A stretch of DNA of 33,528 nucleotides from an uncultured Polaromonas sp. (GTDB lineage Bacteria; Pseudomonadota; Gammaproteobacteria; Burkholderiales; Burkholderiaceae), in contig CAMLDT010000010.1 of assembly GCA_946479075.1 (NCBI GenBank), forward strand, positions 1 through 33,528. The letters are read 5' to 3'. The notes below the pieces were generated by a model. The model searched no databases. It saw only the letters and a list, made by a program, of their open reading frames with translations, and was not told the origin of the DNA. Shown here in pieces: positions 1 to 7,619 of the stretch. A program made the translations under genes and the position numbers. How positions within the stretch are numbered: position 1 is the first letter of the stretch; each line of letters opens with the position of its first letter.

Positions 1-245
1 TGGCGCGCCTGTTCGACGAGCCGCCCACCGCCCTGAGCCTGGCCGGCTACATCGCTGCGCGCTACACCATGGACGTGCTGGCAGACGTCGAGGGAACGCC
101 GACGCGCCAGAGCGTGCTGGCAGCCTTCCAGCGCCGCGCCAGGGTGGATATCGGCGGGTTCCTGGTCCGCTTCAATCCGCAGCGGCGCAGCAACACCTTT
201 GTCACCCAAAGCATGATGACGGCCGATGGACGGCTGATCGGCTGA
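1..245 (+). CDS. C-terminal fragment of a periplasmic ABC-type solute-binding protein
   Basis: The frame is open from base 3 to a TGA at 243-245 and encodes about 80 residues of a protein that starts outside the window. The end has the look of the Peripla_BP_6 (branched-chain amino acid receptor-like) family: an ALSLAGYIAARY helix, a DIGGFLVRF strand, and a tail reading FVTQSMMTADGRLIG. In this family the protein binds a small organic solute in the periplasm and passes it to an ABC permease. Substrate cannot be told from the fragment. It is on the same strand as ppx, but whether they share a transcript is not visible. Confidence 0.7.
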   Translation, partial: ARLFDEPPTALSLAGYIAARYTMDVLADVEGTPTRQSVLAAFQRRARVDIGGFLVRFNPQRRSNTFVTQSMMTADGRLIG

Positions 246-331
246 CTGGCTGGCTGATTGGACAAGTGGCTCCCACGCTTGCCACTGCGTGTGCTGCGCG
301 GCGCACGGCAGCGCTCGCAAGGGCCTCTGAC

Positions 332-1879
332 ATGAATGCTATGCTGGCTGTGCCCCTCTCACCGCTCACCTTTTCCCCTGACATGCAAAACGGAACCCGC
401 CTCGCTGCGGTGGACCTTGGGTCCAACAGCTTTCGCCTTGAAATAGGCCGCCTCGACCATGGCCAGATCCACCGGACCGAATACCTCAAGGAAACCGTGC
501 GCCAGGGCAACGGCCTGGACGGCGACCGCAACCTGTCGCCGGAAGCCATGCAGCGCGGCTGGGACTGCCTGGCGCGTTTCGGCGAACGCCTGGCCGGCTT
601 CAGGAAAGGCGAAGTGCGCGCCGTGGCCACCCAGACCCTGCGCGAAGCACGCAATCGCAACGATTTTCTGGCCCGCGCGCACCAGGCGCTCGGTTTTCCC
701 ATTGATGTGATCTCGGGCCGCGAGGAAGCACGCCTGATCTACCAGGGTGTCGCACACATGCTGCCGCAGTCCGCGGAGCGGCGCCTGGTGGTGGACATCG
801 GCGGACGCTCCACCGAGATGATTCTGGGCGAGGGCCTGGAGGCCCTGGTGATGGAGTCCTACCGCGTCGGTAGCGTGGCCTGGTCCATGAAATATTTTCC
901 CGAGGGGCAGTTCACGGCGCGCGCCTTTGCGGCAGCGGAGGTGGCAGCCAAGGCGGTGCTCGATGAAGCGCTGAACCTCTACCCGGCTGAAAGCTGGGAA
1001 GTCGCTTACGGTTCCTCCGGCACGGTGGGCGCTGTGGCCGACGTGCTGGGCGCGGCCGGCCAGCCGGCGGGCCTGGTCACCCGCGAAGGGCTGGACTGGC
1101 TGCTGGACCGGCTGCTCAAGGCCCAAAACGCCGAGCGCCTGAAGCTCGACGGCATGAAGGACGACCGGCGCGCGGTCATCGGCGGTGGCGTCAGCGTGCT
1201 CCGCGCTGTTTTTGACCTGCTCGGCATCTCGCACATGCAGGTGGCGCAGGGCGCGCTGCGCCATGGCGTGCTGTATGACCTGCTTGAACGCGAAGACAAC
1301 ACCAGCGACCTGAGATCGTCCACGGTCCAGGGACTGGCGCGCAAATTTGCCGTGGATGCGGCGCAGTCCCAGCGCGTCAGCAAGGCGGCCCGGACCTTGT
1401 TCCAGCAGGCCAGCCCGGAATTGCCGCCCGCGGATCTGGAGCGCTTTCAACGCAAGCTCGACTGGGCCGCGCAACTGCACGAAATCGGCAGCCACATCGC
1501 CCACAGCGATTACCACAAACACGGCGCCTACATCCTGGACAACGCCGATGCGCCGGGCTTCGCGCTGCCCGAAACGCACCGGCTCAGCCTGCTGGTGCTG
1601 GGCCACCGCGGCAAGCTGCGCAAACTCGAAGCCGACTTCACAGATGCGGTGTTTGTGAGGCAGTTGCTGAGCCTGCGGCTCGCCGTGATCCTGTGCCACG
1701 CGCGCCGCGATCCGGACCTCAAGGGCATGCAGCTGGCAAGCACAGCGGACAGCCACCGTTTTGTGCTGGCTTGCCGCAGCGGCTGGGCTGCCGCCTACCC
1801 GCAATCGGCGCATCTGCTGCGCGAAGAGGTGCTGGCCTGGGAAAAAACCGACTGGACGCTGATCGTGGCCAGTCCGTGA
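332..1879 (+). CDS. ppx: Exopolyphosphatase (Ppx/GppA family)
   Basis: Ppx removes terminal phosphates from inorganic polyphosphate, the counterpart of the ppk1 product encoded further along. The N-terminal half is an actin-like ASKHA fold: AAVDLGSNSFRLEIG opens it, VDIGGRSTEMILG is the second phosphate-binding loop (many relatives have GGG where this has GGR), and a GSSGTVGAVADVL segment follows. The C-terminal half has the helical HD-like part with HEIGSHIAHSDYHKHG. I chose the ATG at 332 because AAGGG lies 9 bases before it; this gives 515 residues. An in-frame ATG at 383 gives 498 residues, closer to the usual family length, but has no visible ribosome-binding site. A GTG at 266 is less likely. 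It converges on the thiolase gene. Confidence 0.93.
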   Translation: MNAMLAVPLSPLTFSPDMQNGTRLAAVDLGSNSFRLEIGRLDHGQIHRTEYLKETVRQGNGLDGDRNLSPEAMQRGWDCLARFGERLAGFRKGEVRAVATQTLREARNRNDFLARAHQALGFPIDVISGREEARLIYQGVAHMLPQSAERRLVVDIGGRSTEMILGEGLEALVMESYRVGSVAWSMKYFPEGQFTARAFAAAEVAAKAVLDEALNLYPAESWEVAYGSSGTVGAVADVLGAAGQPAGLVTREGLDWLLDRLLKAQNAERLKLDGMKDDRRAVIGGGVSVLRAVFDLLGISHMQVAQGALRHGVLYDLLEREDNTSDLRSSTVQGLARKFAVDAAQSQRVSKAARTLFQQASPELPPADLERFQRKLDWAAQLHEIGSHIAHSDYHKHGAYILDNADAPGFALPETHRLSLLVLGHRGKLRKLEADFTDAVFVRQLLSLRLAVILCHARRDPDLKGMQLASTADSHRFVLACRSGWAAAYPQSAHLLREEVLAWEKTDWTLIVASP

Positions 1880-1883
1880 ACGG

Positions 1884-1910
1884 CCGCTTGCAGGGGATCG
1901 CAAGCCGCCG
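1884..1910. terminator. Hairpin between convergent ppx and thiolase genes
   Basis: GCTTGC at 1886-1891 pairs with GCAAGC at 1900-1905 around an 8-base loop, in the 48-base gap between two convergent stop codons. There is no U-run on either side, so it may be only a weak or 3'-protecting structure. Confidence 0.3.
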
Positions 1911-1927
1911 CCCTCCTTCAACCAGAC

Positions 1928-3106
1928 TCAGGTCAGTTCAATCGCCATGGCTGTCGCTTCGCCACCGGCCAGGCATATGGATGCCACACCACGCTTGAGG
2001 CCGCGCGACTTCAGGGCATAAATCAGTGTCACCAGGATACGCGCACCCGAAGCACCAATGGGGTGGCCCAACGCACAGGCACCGCCATTGACGTTGACCT
2101 TGTCGTGCGGCACCTGGAGTTCATGCATGAGCGCCATCGGCACCACGGCAAAAGCCTCGTTGACTTCCCACAGGTCGACGTCCTCCACCTTCCAGCCGGC
2201 CTTGGCCAACACCTGGCGCGCAGCACCTATGGGCGCCGTGGAAAACCACTCGGGCTCCTGCGCAAAGGTGGCGTGTGCCACGATGCGGGCGAGCGGCGTC
2301 ACGCCCAGCCGGGTGGCGGTGGACTGTGCGGTCAGAACCAGCGCGGCGGCACCGTCGTTGATCGACGAACTCGATGCCACGGTGATGGTGCCGTCCTTCT
2401 TGAAGACGGTTTTCAGCTGCGGCAGCTTGTCCAGCCGGATCTTGCCCGGGCCTTCGTCCATGCTGACGACGCGCTCCTCGCCGCGAACCTGGACGGTCAC
2501 CGGCGCGATCTCGGCGGCAAAGGCGCCGCTGGTTATAGCTTGCTGGGCGCGCTGCACGCTGGCCGTCGCAAACGCATCCTGCGCTTCCCGCGTGAAATTG
2601 AAATGCGCAGCGCAGTCCTCGCCAAAGGCACCCATGACCCGCCCCGGCTGGTAGGCGTCTTCGAGGCCGTCCAGCACCATGTGGTCCAGCACCTGGCCAT
2701 GGCCGATGCGCAGGCCGCTGCGCCCCCTGGGCAGCAAATGCGGTGCGTTGGTCATGCTTTCCATGCCGCCGGCCACCATCACTTCATGCGTGCCCGCGCG
2801 GAGCAGGTCGTGTGCCAGCATCACCGCCTTCATGCCCGAGCCGCACATCTTGCTCAGCGTCACGGCGCCGGCGGTCTTGGGCAGGCCACCCTTGAACGCC
2901 GCCTGGCGCGCCGGCGCCTGCCCCTGCCCGGCCATCAGGCAGTTGCCCATGAAAACCTCACCGACTTTTTCTGCCGCAATGCCCGAGCGTTGGACCGCCG
3001 CGCGTATGGCGACACCGCCGAGGTCGTGCGCGGCCAGGCTCGCAAAATCGCCTTGCAAGGCGCCCAAAGGCGTCCGTGCCGCCGCTGCAATCACTATCTG
3101 TTCCAT
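1928..3106 (-). CDS. Acetyl-CoA C-acetyltransferase (thiolase)
   Basis: A 392-residue thiolase, which cleaves a 3-ketoacyl-CoA to acetyl-CoA and a shortened acyl-CoA, or runs in reverse to acetoacetyl-CoA. The catalytic set is complete and correctly placed: Cys88 in LSKMCGSGMKAV is the acylated nucleophile, His348 lies in CALGHPIGASG, and Cys378 lies in SICLAGGEA. The last two positions equal the numbering known for the Zoogloea biosynthetic thiolase. The ATG is preceded by GAAAGG. It is the last gene of the minus-strand cluster that begins with a Bug receptor and a Baeyer-Villiger monooxygenase, so a degradative role as the final carbon-carbon cleavage step is likely. The exact acyl chain is not readable from sequence. 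Confidence 0.93.
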   Translation of the reverse strand: MEQIVIAAAARTPLGALQGDFASLAAHDLGGVAIRAAVQRSGIAAEKVGEVFMGNCLMAGQGQAPARQAAFKGGLPKTAGAVTLSKMCGSGMKAVMLAHDLLRAGTHEVMVAGGMESMTNAPHLLPRGRSGLRIGHGQVLDHMVLDGLEDAYQPGRVMGAFGEDCAAHFNFTREAQDAFATASVQRAQQAITSGAFAAEIAPVTVQVRGEERVVSMDEGPGKIRLDKLPQLKTVFKKDGTITVASSSSINDGAAALVLTAQSTATRLGVTPLARIVAHATFAQEPEWFSTAPIGAARQVLAKAGWKVEDVDLWEVNEAFAVVPMALMHELQVPHDKVNVNGGACALGHPIGASGARILVTLIYALKSRGLKRGVASICLAGGEATAMAIELT

Positions 3107-3126
3107 GAAAAGCCTTTCGTGTTTGA

Positions 3127-3717
3127 TCAGGTGGGTCGCGTGACCAGCCCGAGTTCCTGGCGCGCCAGCTGCATCGCATCGCTGCCGTCACGCCGGCCGA
3201 GAATCCAGTCCGGCCGCGGCTGCAGTGCCTTTTCCTTGACTTCGATGAGCTGCTTCCAGTCCTGGATCAGATCGCGGCGCGCTATGCGCCACGCACCGTC
3301 ACGGCGCTCGAAGCGGTCCAGGTAGCGCGAGGAGGTGAAGATGTCCATCCACACCCCTTCGCCCCCGGCCGCACCGCCGGTGAACTGCGCCAGCTGCGCC
3401 TTGGCTTCCGGCGGATACTGCTGAATGGTGCGCACATAGGTTTCCACCAGCGCCAGGTCCTCGTTGACAAACTCGATGACCTGATTGCCCACGAAATGAC
3501 TGGAGAAATGGATCGGCTTGTGGCGCTGCAGAATCCAGTCCACCAGCCCTTCCACCGGGCCGATGTAGGGGCCGTGGCTGTCGATGGTGCCGGGATAAAA
3601 GCAGTCCAGCATGCCCTGTTTGTCGAGGCGGTCCACGGCGCGGCACCACTTGCCCATCACGTCCTGGATCTTCAGGCGGTCCACCACGCGTTCTGGCGAA
3701 AATTGTTCGATAGCCAT
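3127..3717 (-). CDS. NTF2-like (SnoaL/ring-hydroxylating dioxygenase beta-like) protein
   Basis: A 196-residue cytosolic protein with the cone-shaped NTF2 fold pattern: an N-terminal helix (DVMGKWCRAVDRLDKQGMLDCF), then strands around HFVGNQVIEF and TYVRTIQQY, and a C-terminal RRDLIQDW strand-like part. Members of this superfamily include ketosteroid isomerases, dehydratases, small polyketide cyclases and non-catalytic binding proteins. Its place between a thiolase and a Bug receptor in a ketone-type catabolic cluster suggests an isomerase or dehydratase on a pathway intermediate, but this is inference. CGGAG precedes the ATG. No signal peptide is seen. Confidence 0.75.
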   Translation of the reverse strand: MAIEQFSPERVVDRLKIQDVMGKWCRAVDRLDKQGMLDCFYPGTIDSHGPYIGPVEGLVDWILQRHKPIHFSSHFVGNQVIEFVNEDLALVETYVRTIQQYPPEAKAQLAQFTGGAAGGEGVWMDIFTSSRYLDRFERRDGAWRIARRDLIQDWKQLIEVKEKALQPRPDWILGRRDGSDAMQLARQELGLVTRPT

Positions 3718-3744
3718 CTGTTGTTGCTCCGGTGTGCGAAGGCG

Positions 3745-4713
3745 TCAGACGCCCTTAAGGTTGACACGCGCGGCCAAGGCCTTGATGGCGCCCTCTTCCT
3801 TCTGGATCAGCTTGCCCAGGTCTTCGGGCGAACCGCCCACCGGGATGGCGCCGTAGGTTTCCATCTTCGCGAGCACCTCCTTGTCGGCCAGCATGGCGTT
3901 CAAGGCCGTGTTGATGCGCAGGATGACGGCACGAGGCGTGCCTGCGGGAGCGCTGACACTGAACCAGGGCGCAATGTCGTAATCGGGAATGCCCGCCTCC
4001 AGCATGGTCGGCACGTCGGGCAGCTGCGGCGTACGCCGGCGCGTGGTCACTGCCAGGGCCTTGATGCGGCCAGCCTGAATGAGTTTCAGCGACGAGGAAA
4101 TCTGGTCGATGGTGAAGTCGGTGGTGCCGCCTATCAGGTCGGCCAGCATCGGTGCGCTGCCCTTGTAGGGCACATGGATGGCGCTGGCCCCGACCTTCTG
4201 TTTGAAAATTTCGGCGGACACATGCGAGCTGGACGCAATGCCCGGGCTGCCGTGTTTGAGGGCACCCGGTTTGGCCTTGAGCATGGCCACCAGCTCCTGC
4301 ACATTGTTGACCCCCAGGTCGGGACGCACCATCAGCACGTTCGGGATTTCGGCCACGGTGATGATGGGGTCGAAAGAATGAATGCCGAAAGGCAGCTTCT
4401 CGAACACGAAATGGTTGGTGACCACCGTACCCACCGAACCGAGCAGCAGCGTGTATCCGTCCGGCTTGCTGCGCGCCACCGCAGCGCAACCGATGGTGCC
4501 GGTGGCGCCGGCCAGGTTATCCACCACCACCGGCTTGCCAAAGGCTTTCTGCAGGTTGTCGGCCACCAGGCGCCCGATGATGTCGGTGGTGCCACCCGCC
4601 GGGAAAGGCACCATCACCTTGATGGTGTTGTCGGGCCAGGCCTGCGCGAAGGCCGGGCCGGCAAAGGGCAGCGCCAGGGCGGCGCCGGTGAAGGTTCTGC
4701 GCGAAATTTTCAT
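3745..4713 (-). CDS. Bug-family tripartite tricarboxylate transporter receptor (first copy)
   Basis: A 322-residue periplasmic binding protein of the Bug (TctC) family that captures organic acids or similar small carboxylates. The N-terminus carries SRRTF followed by a hydrophobic stretch and an AFA-QA cleavage-like site near residue 23, resembling a Tat or Sec signal. Family hallmarks follow: IKVMVPFPAGGTTDIIGRL, a KPVVVDNLAGATG segment and KPDGYTLLLG. CAGGAG lies just before the ATG. No TctA or TctB membrane subunits are encoded in the window, as is usual for the many orphan Bug genes of Burkholderiales. It sits inside the catabolic cluster, so it probably binds the growth substrate or a related acid. 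Confidence 0.92.
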   Translation of the reverse strand: MKISRRTFTGAALALPFAGPAFAQAWPDNTIKVMVPFPAGGTTDIIGRLVADNLQKAFGKPVVVDNLAGATGTIGCAAVARSKPDGYTLLLGSVGTVVTNHFVFEKLPFGIHSFDPIITVAEIPNVLMVRPDLGVNNVQELVAMLKAKPGALKHGSPGIASSSHVSAEIFKQKVGASAIHVPYKGSAPMLADLIGGTTDFTIDQISSSLKLIQAGRIKALAVTTRRRTPQLPDVPTMLEAGIPDYDIAPWFSVSAPAGTPRAVILRINTALNAMLADKEVLAKMETYGAIPVGGSPEDLGKLIQKEEGAIKALAARVNLKGV

Positions 4714-4778
4714 GGTTTGTCTCCTGCGTGTTGTAAGGGTTGAAAGGTCAGTACCAAAAAAACGGTGGGCGTGTGTGC

Positions 4779-5534
4779 TCAGCGCGGGGCCATGCGGATC
4801 GCACCGTCAAGGCGGATCACCTCGCCGTTGAGCATGTCGTTGTCCAGGATGTGCAGGACCAGCCGCGCATAGTCCTCGGGGGTTCCGAGCCGCGAAGGAA
4901 ATGGCACGCTGGCTGCCAGCGCCTCCTGCACAGGGGCCGGCATGCCAAACACCATGGGCGTGCCAAAAATGCCGGGCGCAATCGTCATCACGCGGATGCC
5001 GTTTCGCGCAAGGTCACGGGCAATCGGCAGCGTCATGCCGGCCACACCGGCCTTGGATGCGGCATAGGCGGCCTGGCCGATCTGGCCGTCGAACGCGGCG
5101 ACCGAGGCGGTGCAGATCAGCACGCCACGCTCGCCAGTGGCTTCCGGTTCGTTGCGCGAGAGCGCATCGGCCACCAGCCGCATCATGTTGAAGCTGCCGA
5201 CGAGGTTGACCGACACCACTTTCGCAAACAGGGCCAGCGCGTGCGGCCCGTGGCGGCCCACGGTTTTTTCAGCGGGCGCGATGCCGGCGCAGTTCACCAA
5301 ACCACCCAGACGGCCCATGGCGAGCGCAGCAGCCACGGCGGCCTGGCCATCCGCCTCGGAGGTCACATCGCAGCGCATGAAGCGTCCGCCCGTCTCGCGC
5401 GCAACCTCTTCGCCACGATCCTGTAAATCGGCAATCAACACCTGCGCACCCTTGCTGGCAAGCATGCGGGCCGTGCCCTCACCCAGGCCGGACGCGCCGC
5501 CGGTCACGATAAAAACCTTGTCCTGAACTTCCAT
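4779..5534 (-). CDS. SDR dehydrogenase, type II 3-hydroxyacyl-CoA dehydrogenase-like
   Basis: A 251-residue short-chain dehydrogenase/reductase. It has the nucleotide-binding TGGASGLG at residues 11-18, Asp36 after beta-2 (favouring NAD over NADP), NCAG at 81-84, Asn110, Ser144, Tyr157 and Lys161, the complete catalytic tetrad. The C-terminal GTPMVFGMPAPVQEAL region and overall sequence resemble the HSD10/3-hydroxyacyl-CoA dehydrogenase branch. The likely reaction is oxidation of a 3-hydroxyacyl-CoA or a secondary alcohol in the pathway of this cluster. The reading frame is open further upstream, but AAGGAAG just before the ATG at 5534 and the start of the fold decide this start. It follows the patatin gene by 13 bases. 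Confidence 0.93.
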   Translation of the reverse strand: MEVQDKVFIVTGGASGLGEGTARMLASKGAQVLIADLQDRGEEVARETGGRFMRCDVTSEADGQAAVAAALAMGRLGGLVNCAGIAPAEKTVGRHGPHALALFAKVVSVNLVGSFNMMRLVADALSRNEPEATGERGVLICTASVAAFDGQIGQAAYAASKAGVAGMTLPIARDLARNGIRVMTIAPGIFGTPMVFGMPAPVQEALAASVPFPSRLGTPEDYARLVLHILDNDMLNGEVIRLDGAIRMAPR

Positions 5535-5547
5535 CGGTCTTCCTTGT

Positions 5548-6405
5548 TCAAAGCGCCCAAAGGCGCCGGATGCTGGCCGCTGCCGCCGCGCCCTGGCGCA
5601 GGCCGGCCTGCGCGGACGCCGGACTCCGCGCGGGATCCAGCACGTTTTCTCCCATGGCAGCCACGGCGTCACCGTCCGGGACGACCACACCGGCTTCAGC
5701 GCCTTCCTGGCGCAGGGCCCTGATTTCTGCATGCAGGTGGCCGCTGACGGGATTGCCTTCGCTGTAGCCCAGGGGTGCCAGCACCAGCACGCGGGTCGCA
5801 CCCGCGGCGAGGTCGGCGTTGGTCATGGAGCGGATGCCACCATCCATGTAGCTGCGGCCACCGATGTGGACCACCGGCCAGGCGCCGGGAACGGCGCAAC
5901 TGGCGGCCACGGCATCGACAAAATCGGCGCCGCTCGCGTTGTCGAAGAAACGACCTTCACCGGTTTCGGCATCCACAGCAACCAGCTTGAGGGCCCGCGT
6001 GGGCCACGCGGTGCCGGGCAAACGCGCCGCTACGATGGCGCGGCGCGCTTCGGGCGGCACGGTTTCGCTGCGCCGCGCAAAAGCGCCGATGCGACGGCGC
6101 GCTTCCGCCAGGTCGCCGCCGACCTTGTCCATGAGTTTGCGGTTTTGTTGATCAACAGCAGCCTGCGAATAGGGCCGCACGCGCTCCAGCGAATCGGGGG
6201 ACGGCGCCAGTTGCGCAGCCAGCAGATCTTCCACCGGCACCTCGCTGGCCAGTTGCGCGCCCACCACCGAACCGGCGGAGGTGCCGATGAACAGATCGGC
6301 TGCCGCCAGGTCCACACCCGCACGGGCCAGGCCAGCCAGGACGCCGGTTGCCCAGGCGATGCCGGCCACGCCGCCGCCGCCAAGCACCAGCGCGCGACTG
6401 GCCAT
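5548..6405 (-). CDS. Patatin-like phospholipase/esterase
   Basis: A 285-residue serine hydrolase of the patatin family. The oxyanion-hole glycines are at residues 9-12 (LGGGGVAG), the nucleophile is Ser43 in GTSAG, and the partner aspartate is Asp188 in DGG; this Ser-Asp dyad is complete. Patatins hydrolyse acyl esters of lipids or other esters. No signal peptide is seen, so it is probably cytosolic. Its start overlaps the stop of the CoA-transferase gene by one base (TGATG), showing translational coupling. Directly downstream of a Baeyer-Villiger monooxygenase and a CoA-transferase, it may be the esterase that opens the ester or lactone made by the monooxygenase; that role is inference. Confidence 0.88.
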   Translation of the reverse strand: MASRALVLGGGGVAGIAWATGVLAGLARAGVDLAAADLFIGTSAGSVVGAQLASEVPVEDLLAAQLAPSPDSLERVRPYSQAAVDQQNRKLMDKVGGDLAEARRRIGAFARRSETVPPEARRAIVAARLPGTAWPTRALKLVAVDAETGEGRFFDNASGADFVDAVAASCAVPGAWPVVHIGGRSYMDGGIRSMTNADLAAGATRVLVLAPLGYSEGNPVSGHLHAEIRALRQEGAEAGVVVPDGDAVAAMGENVLDPARSPASAQAGLRQGAAAAASIRRLWAL

Positions 6406-7619
6406 CAGAGCACCCCCGCCTGCGACAGCTCCGCCATCCGTTCAGGGGACACGCCGAGCAGCCCGCCGTAGATTTCCTGGTTGTGCTGTCCAAGGTCGGG
6501 CGCCGCCTCGATGGCCTTGTTGGGCACGCCGGAGAAACGCGGAAAAACGCCGGCCATCTTCACCGGGCCGATGCCGGGCTCGTCCACCGTCGCAATGCTT
6601 CCCCGTGCCGCATAGTGCGGGTCCTTCATGATGTCGTCAATGCTGTAGATGAAGGAATAGGCCAGCTTGCCTTCGTCGAGCACGCGGCACAGCTGGTCCA
6701 CCGGCTGCGAGCGAATCCATTCGGCGAGGGCCGCATTGAGTTCGTCCACGTGTTCCCAGCGTTTCGGGTGGGTCGAAAAGCGCGGGTCCGCCGCCCAGTC
6801 GTCGCGCCCCATCACCTTGCATAGCCGATGGAAACCCGCATCGGCCGAGATGGTGAGGATCAGGTAACGCCCATCACTGGTCTGGAAATGCTCGCCGGGT
6901 GCTGCCGCGAAATGTTTGTTGCCACGCCTTCCCCGCACCACGCCCAGGCGGTCGTACTCGGGTACCAGCACCTCGGTGAAACGGATCACCGACTCGTACA
7001 TGGACAGGTCGATTTCCTGGCCCTCGCCGCCACGAATGTCGCGGTGGTAAATCGCCATCATCAGCGAAAAGGCGCCCAGGATGGCGGTCTGGTAATCAGC
7101 CGTCGAGGTGCCGATGCGCACCGGCGGCCGATCCGGAAACCCGGTGATCGCCATCAGCCCGCCGAAAGCCAGCCCGATCCGGTCATACCCCGCGCGATCC
7201 TTGTAGGGACCGGTCTGCCCGAAACCCGAGACACGCAGCAGGATCAGGCCGGGGTTGTGCTTTTTCATCTCGTCAAAACCGATGCCCCACTTCTCCAGCG
7301 TGCCGGGACGGAAGTTTTCCACCACCGCATCGGCCTCCGCGATCAGCCTGAACAACAGCGCCTTGCCTTCCGGCTGGCGCAGGTCCAGGGTCACCGACTT
7401 CTTGTTGCGCGCCTCGACACTCCAATAGAGGCAGCGGTCTTCCACGAAGGGGCCCAGATCGCGCACCGTGTCGCCGCGTTTGGGCACCTCGACCTTGATC
7501 ACCTCGGCGCCAAAGTCGGCGAACAAAGTGCAGGCTACCGGCCCGGCGACCATGGTGCCCAGGTCCAGGATACGCAGGCCGCTGAGCATGTGTGGCCCGG
7601 CTTTGCGCGCACCGCTCAT
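6405..7619 (-). CDS. CaiB/BaiF (class III, formyl-CoA transferase family) CoA-transferase
   Basis: A 404-residue class III CoA-transferase, which moves CoA between carboxylates through an aspartyl-CoA anhydride. The start is typical (LSGLRILDLGTMVAGPVACT), followed by GAEVIKVE, the RNKKSVTLDLRQPEG block, VENFRPGTLEKWG and the segment with the likely catalytic Asp175 (GTSTADYQTA). The ATG at 7619 overlaps the monooxygenase stop by four bases (ATGA), so the two are coupled. An internal ATG at residue 11 is possible but lacks this overlap. It probably activates the acid released after ester hydrolysis. The specific acid cannot be read from the sequence. Confidence 0.94.
   Translation of the reverse strand: MSGARKAGPHMLSGLRILDLGTMVAGPVACTLFADFGAEVIKVEVPKRGDTVRDLGPFVEDRCLYWSVEARNKKSVTLDLRQPEGKALLFRLIAEADAVVENFRPGTLEKWGIGFDEMKKHNPGLILLRVSGFGQTGPYKDRAGYDRIGLAFGGLMAITGFPDRPPVRIGTSTADYQTAILGAFSLMMAIYHRDIRGGEGQEIDLSMYESVIRFTEVLVPEYDRLGVVRGRRGNKHFAAAPGEHFQTSDGRYLILTISADAGFHRLCKVMGRDDWAADPRFSTHPKRWEHVDELNAALAEWIRSQPVDQLCRVLDEGKLAYSFIYSIDDIMKDPHYAARGSIATVDEPGIGPVKMAGVFPRFSGVPNKAIEAAPDLGQHNQEIYGGLLGVSPERMAELSQAGVL

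Noticed and set aside
359..1921. 520-codon open frame antisense to ppx
   Set aside because: It mirrors the ppx codon pattern in high-GC DNA, is rich in Ala, Arg, His and Gln, and shows no domain; ppx is unmistakable on the other strand.
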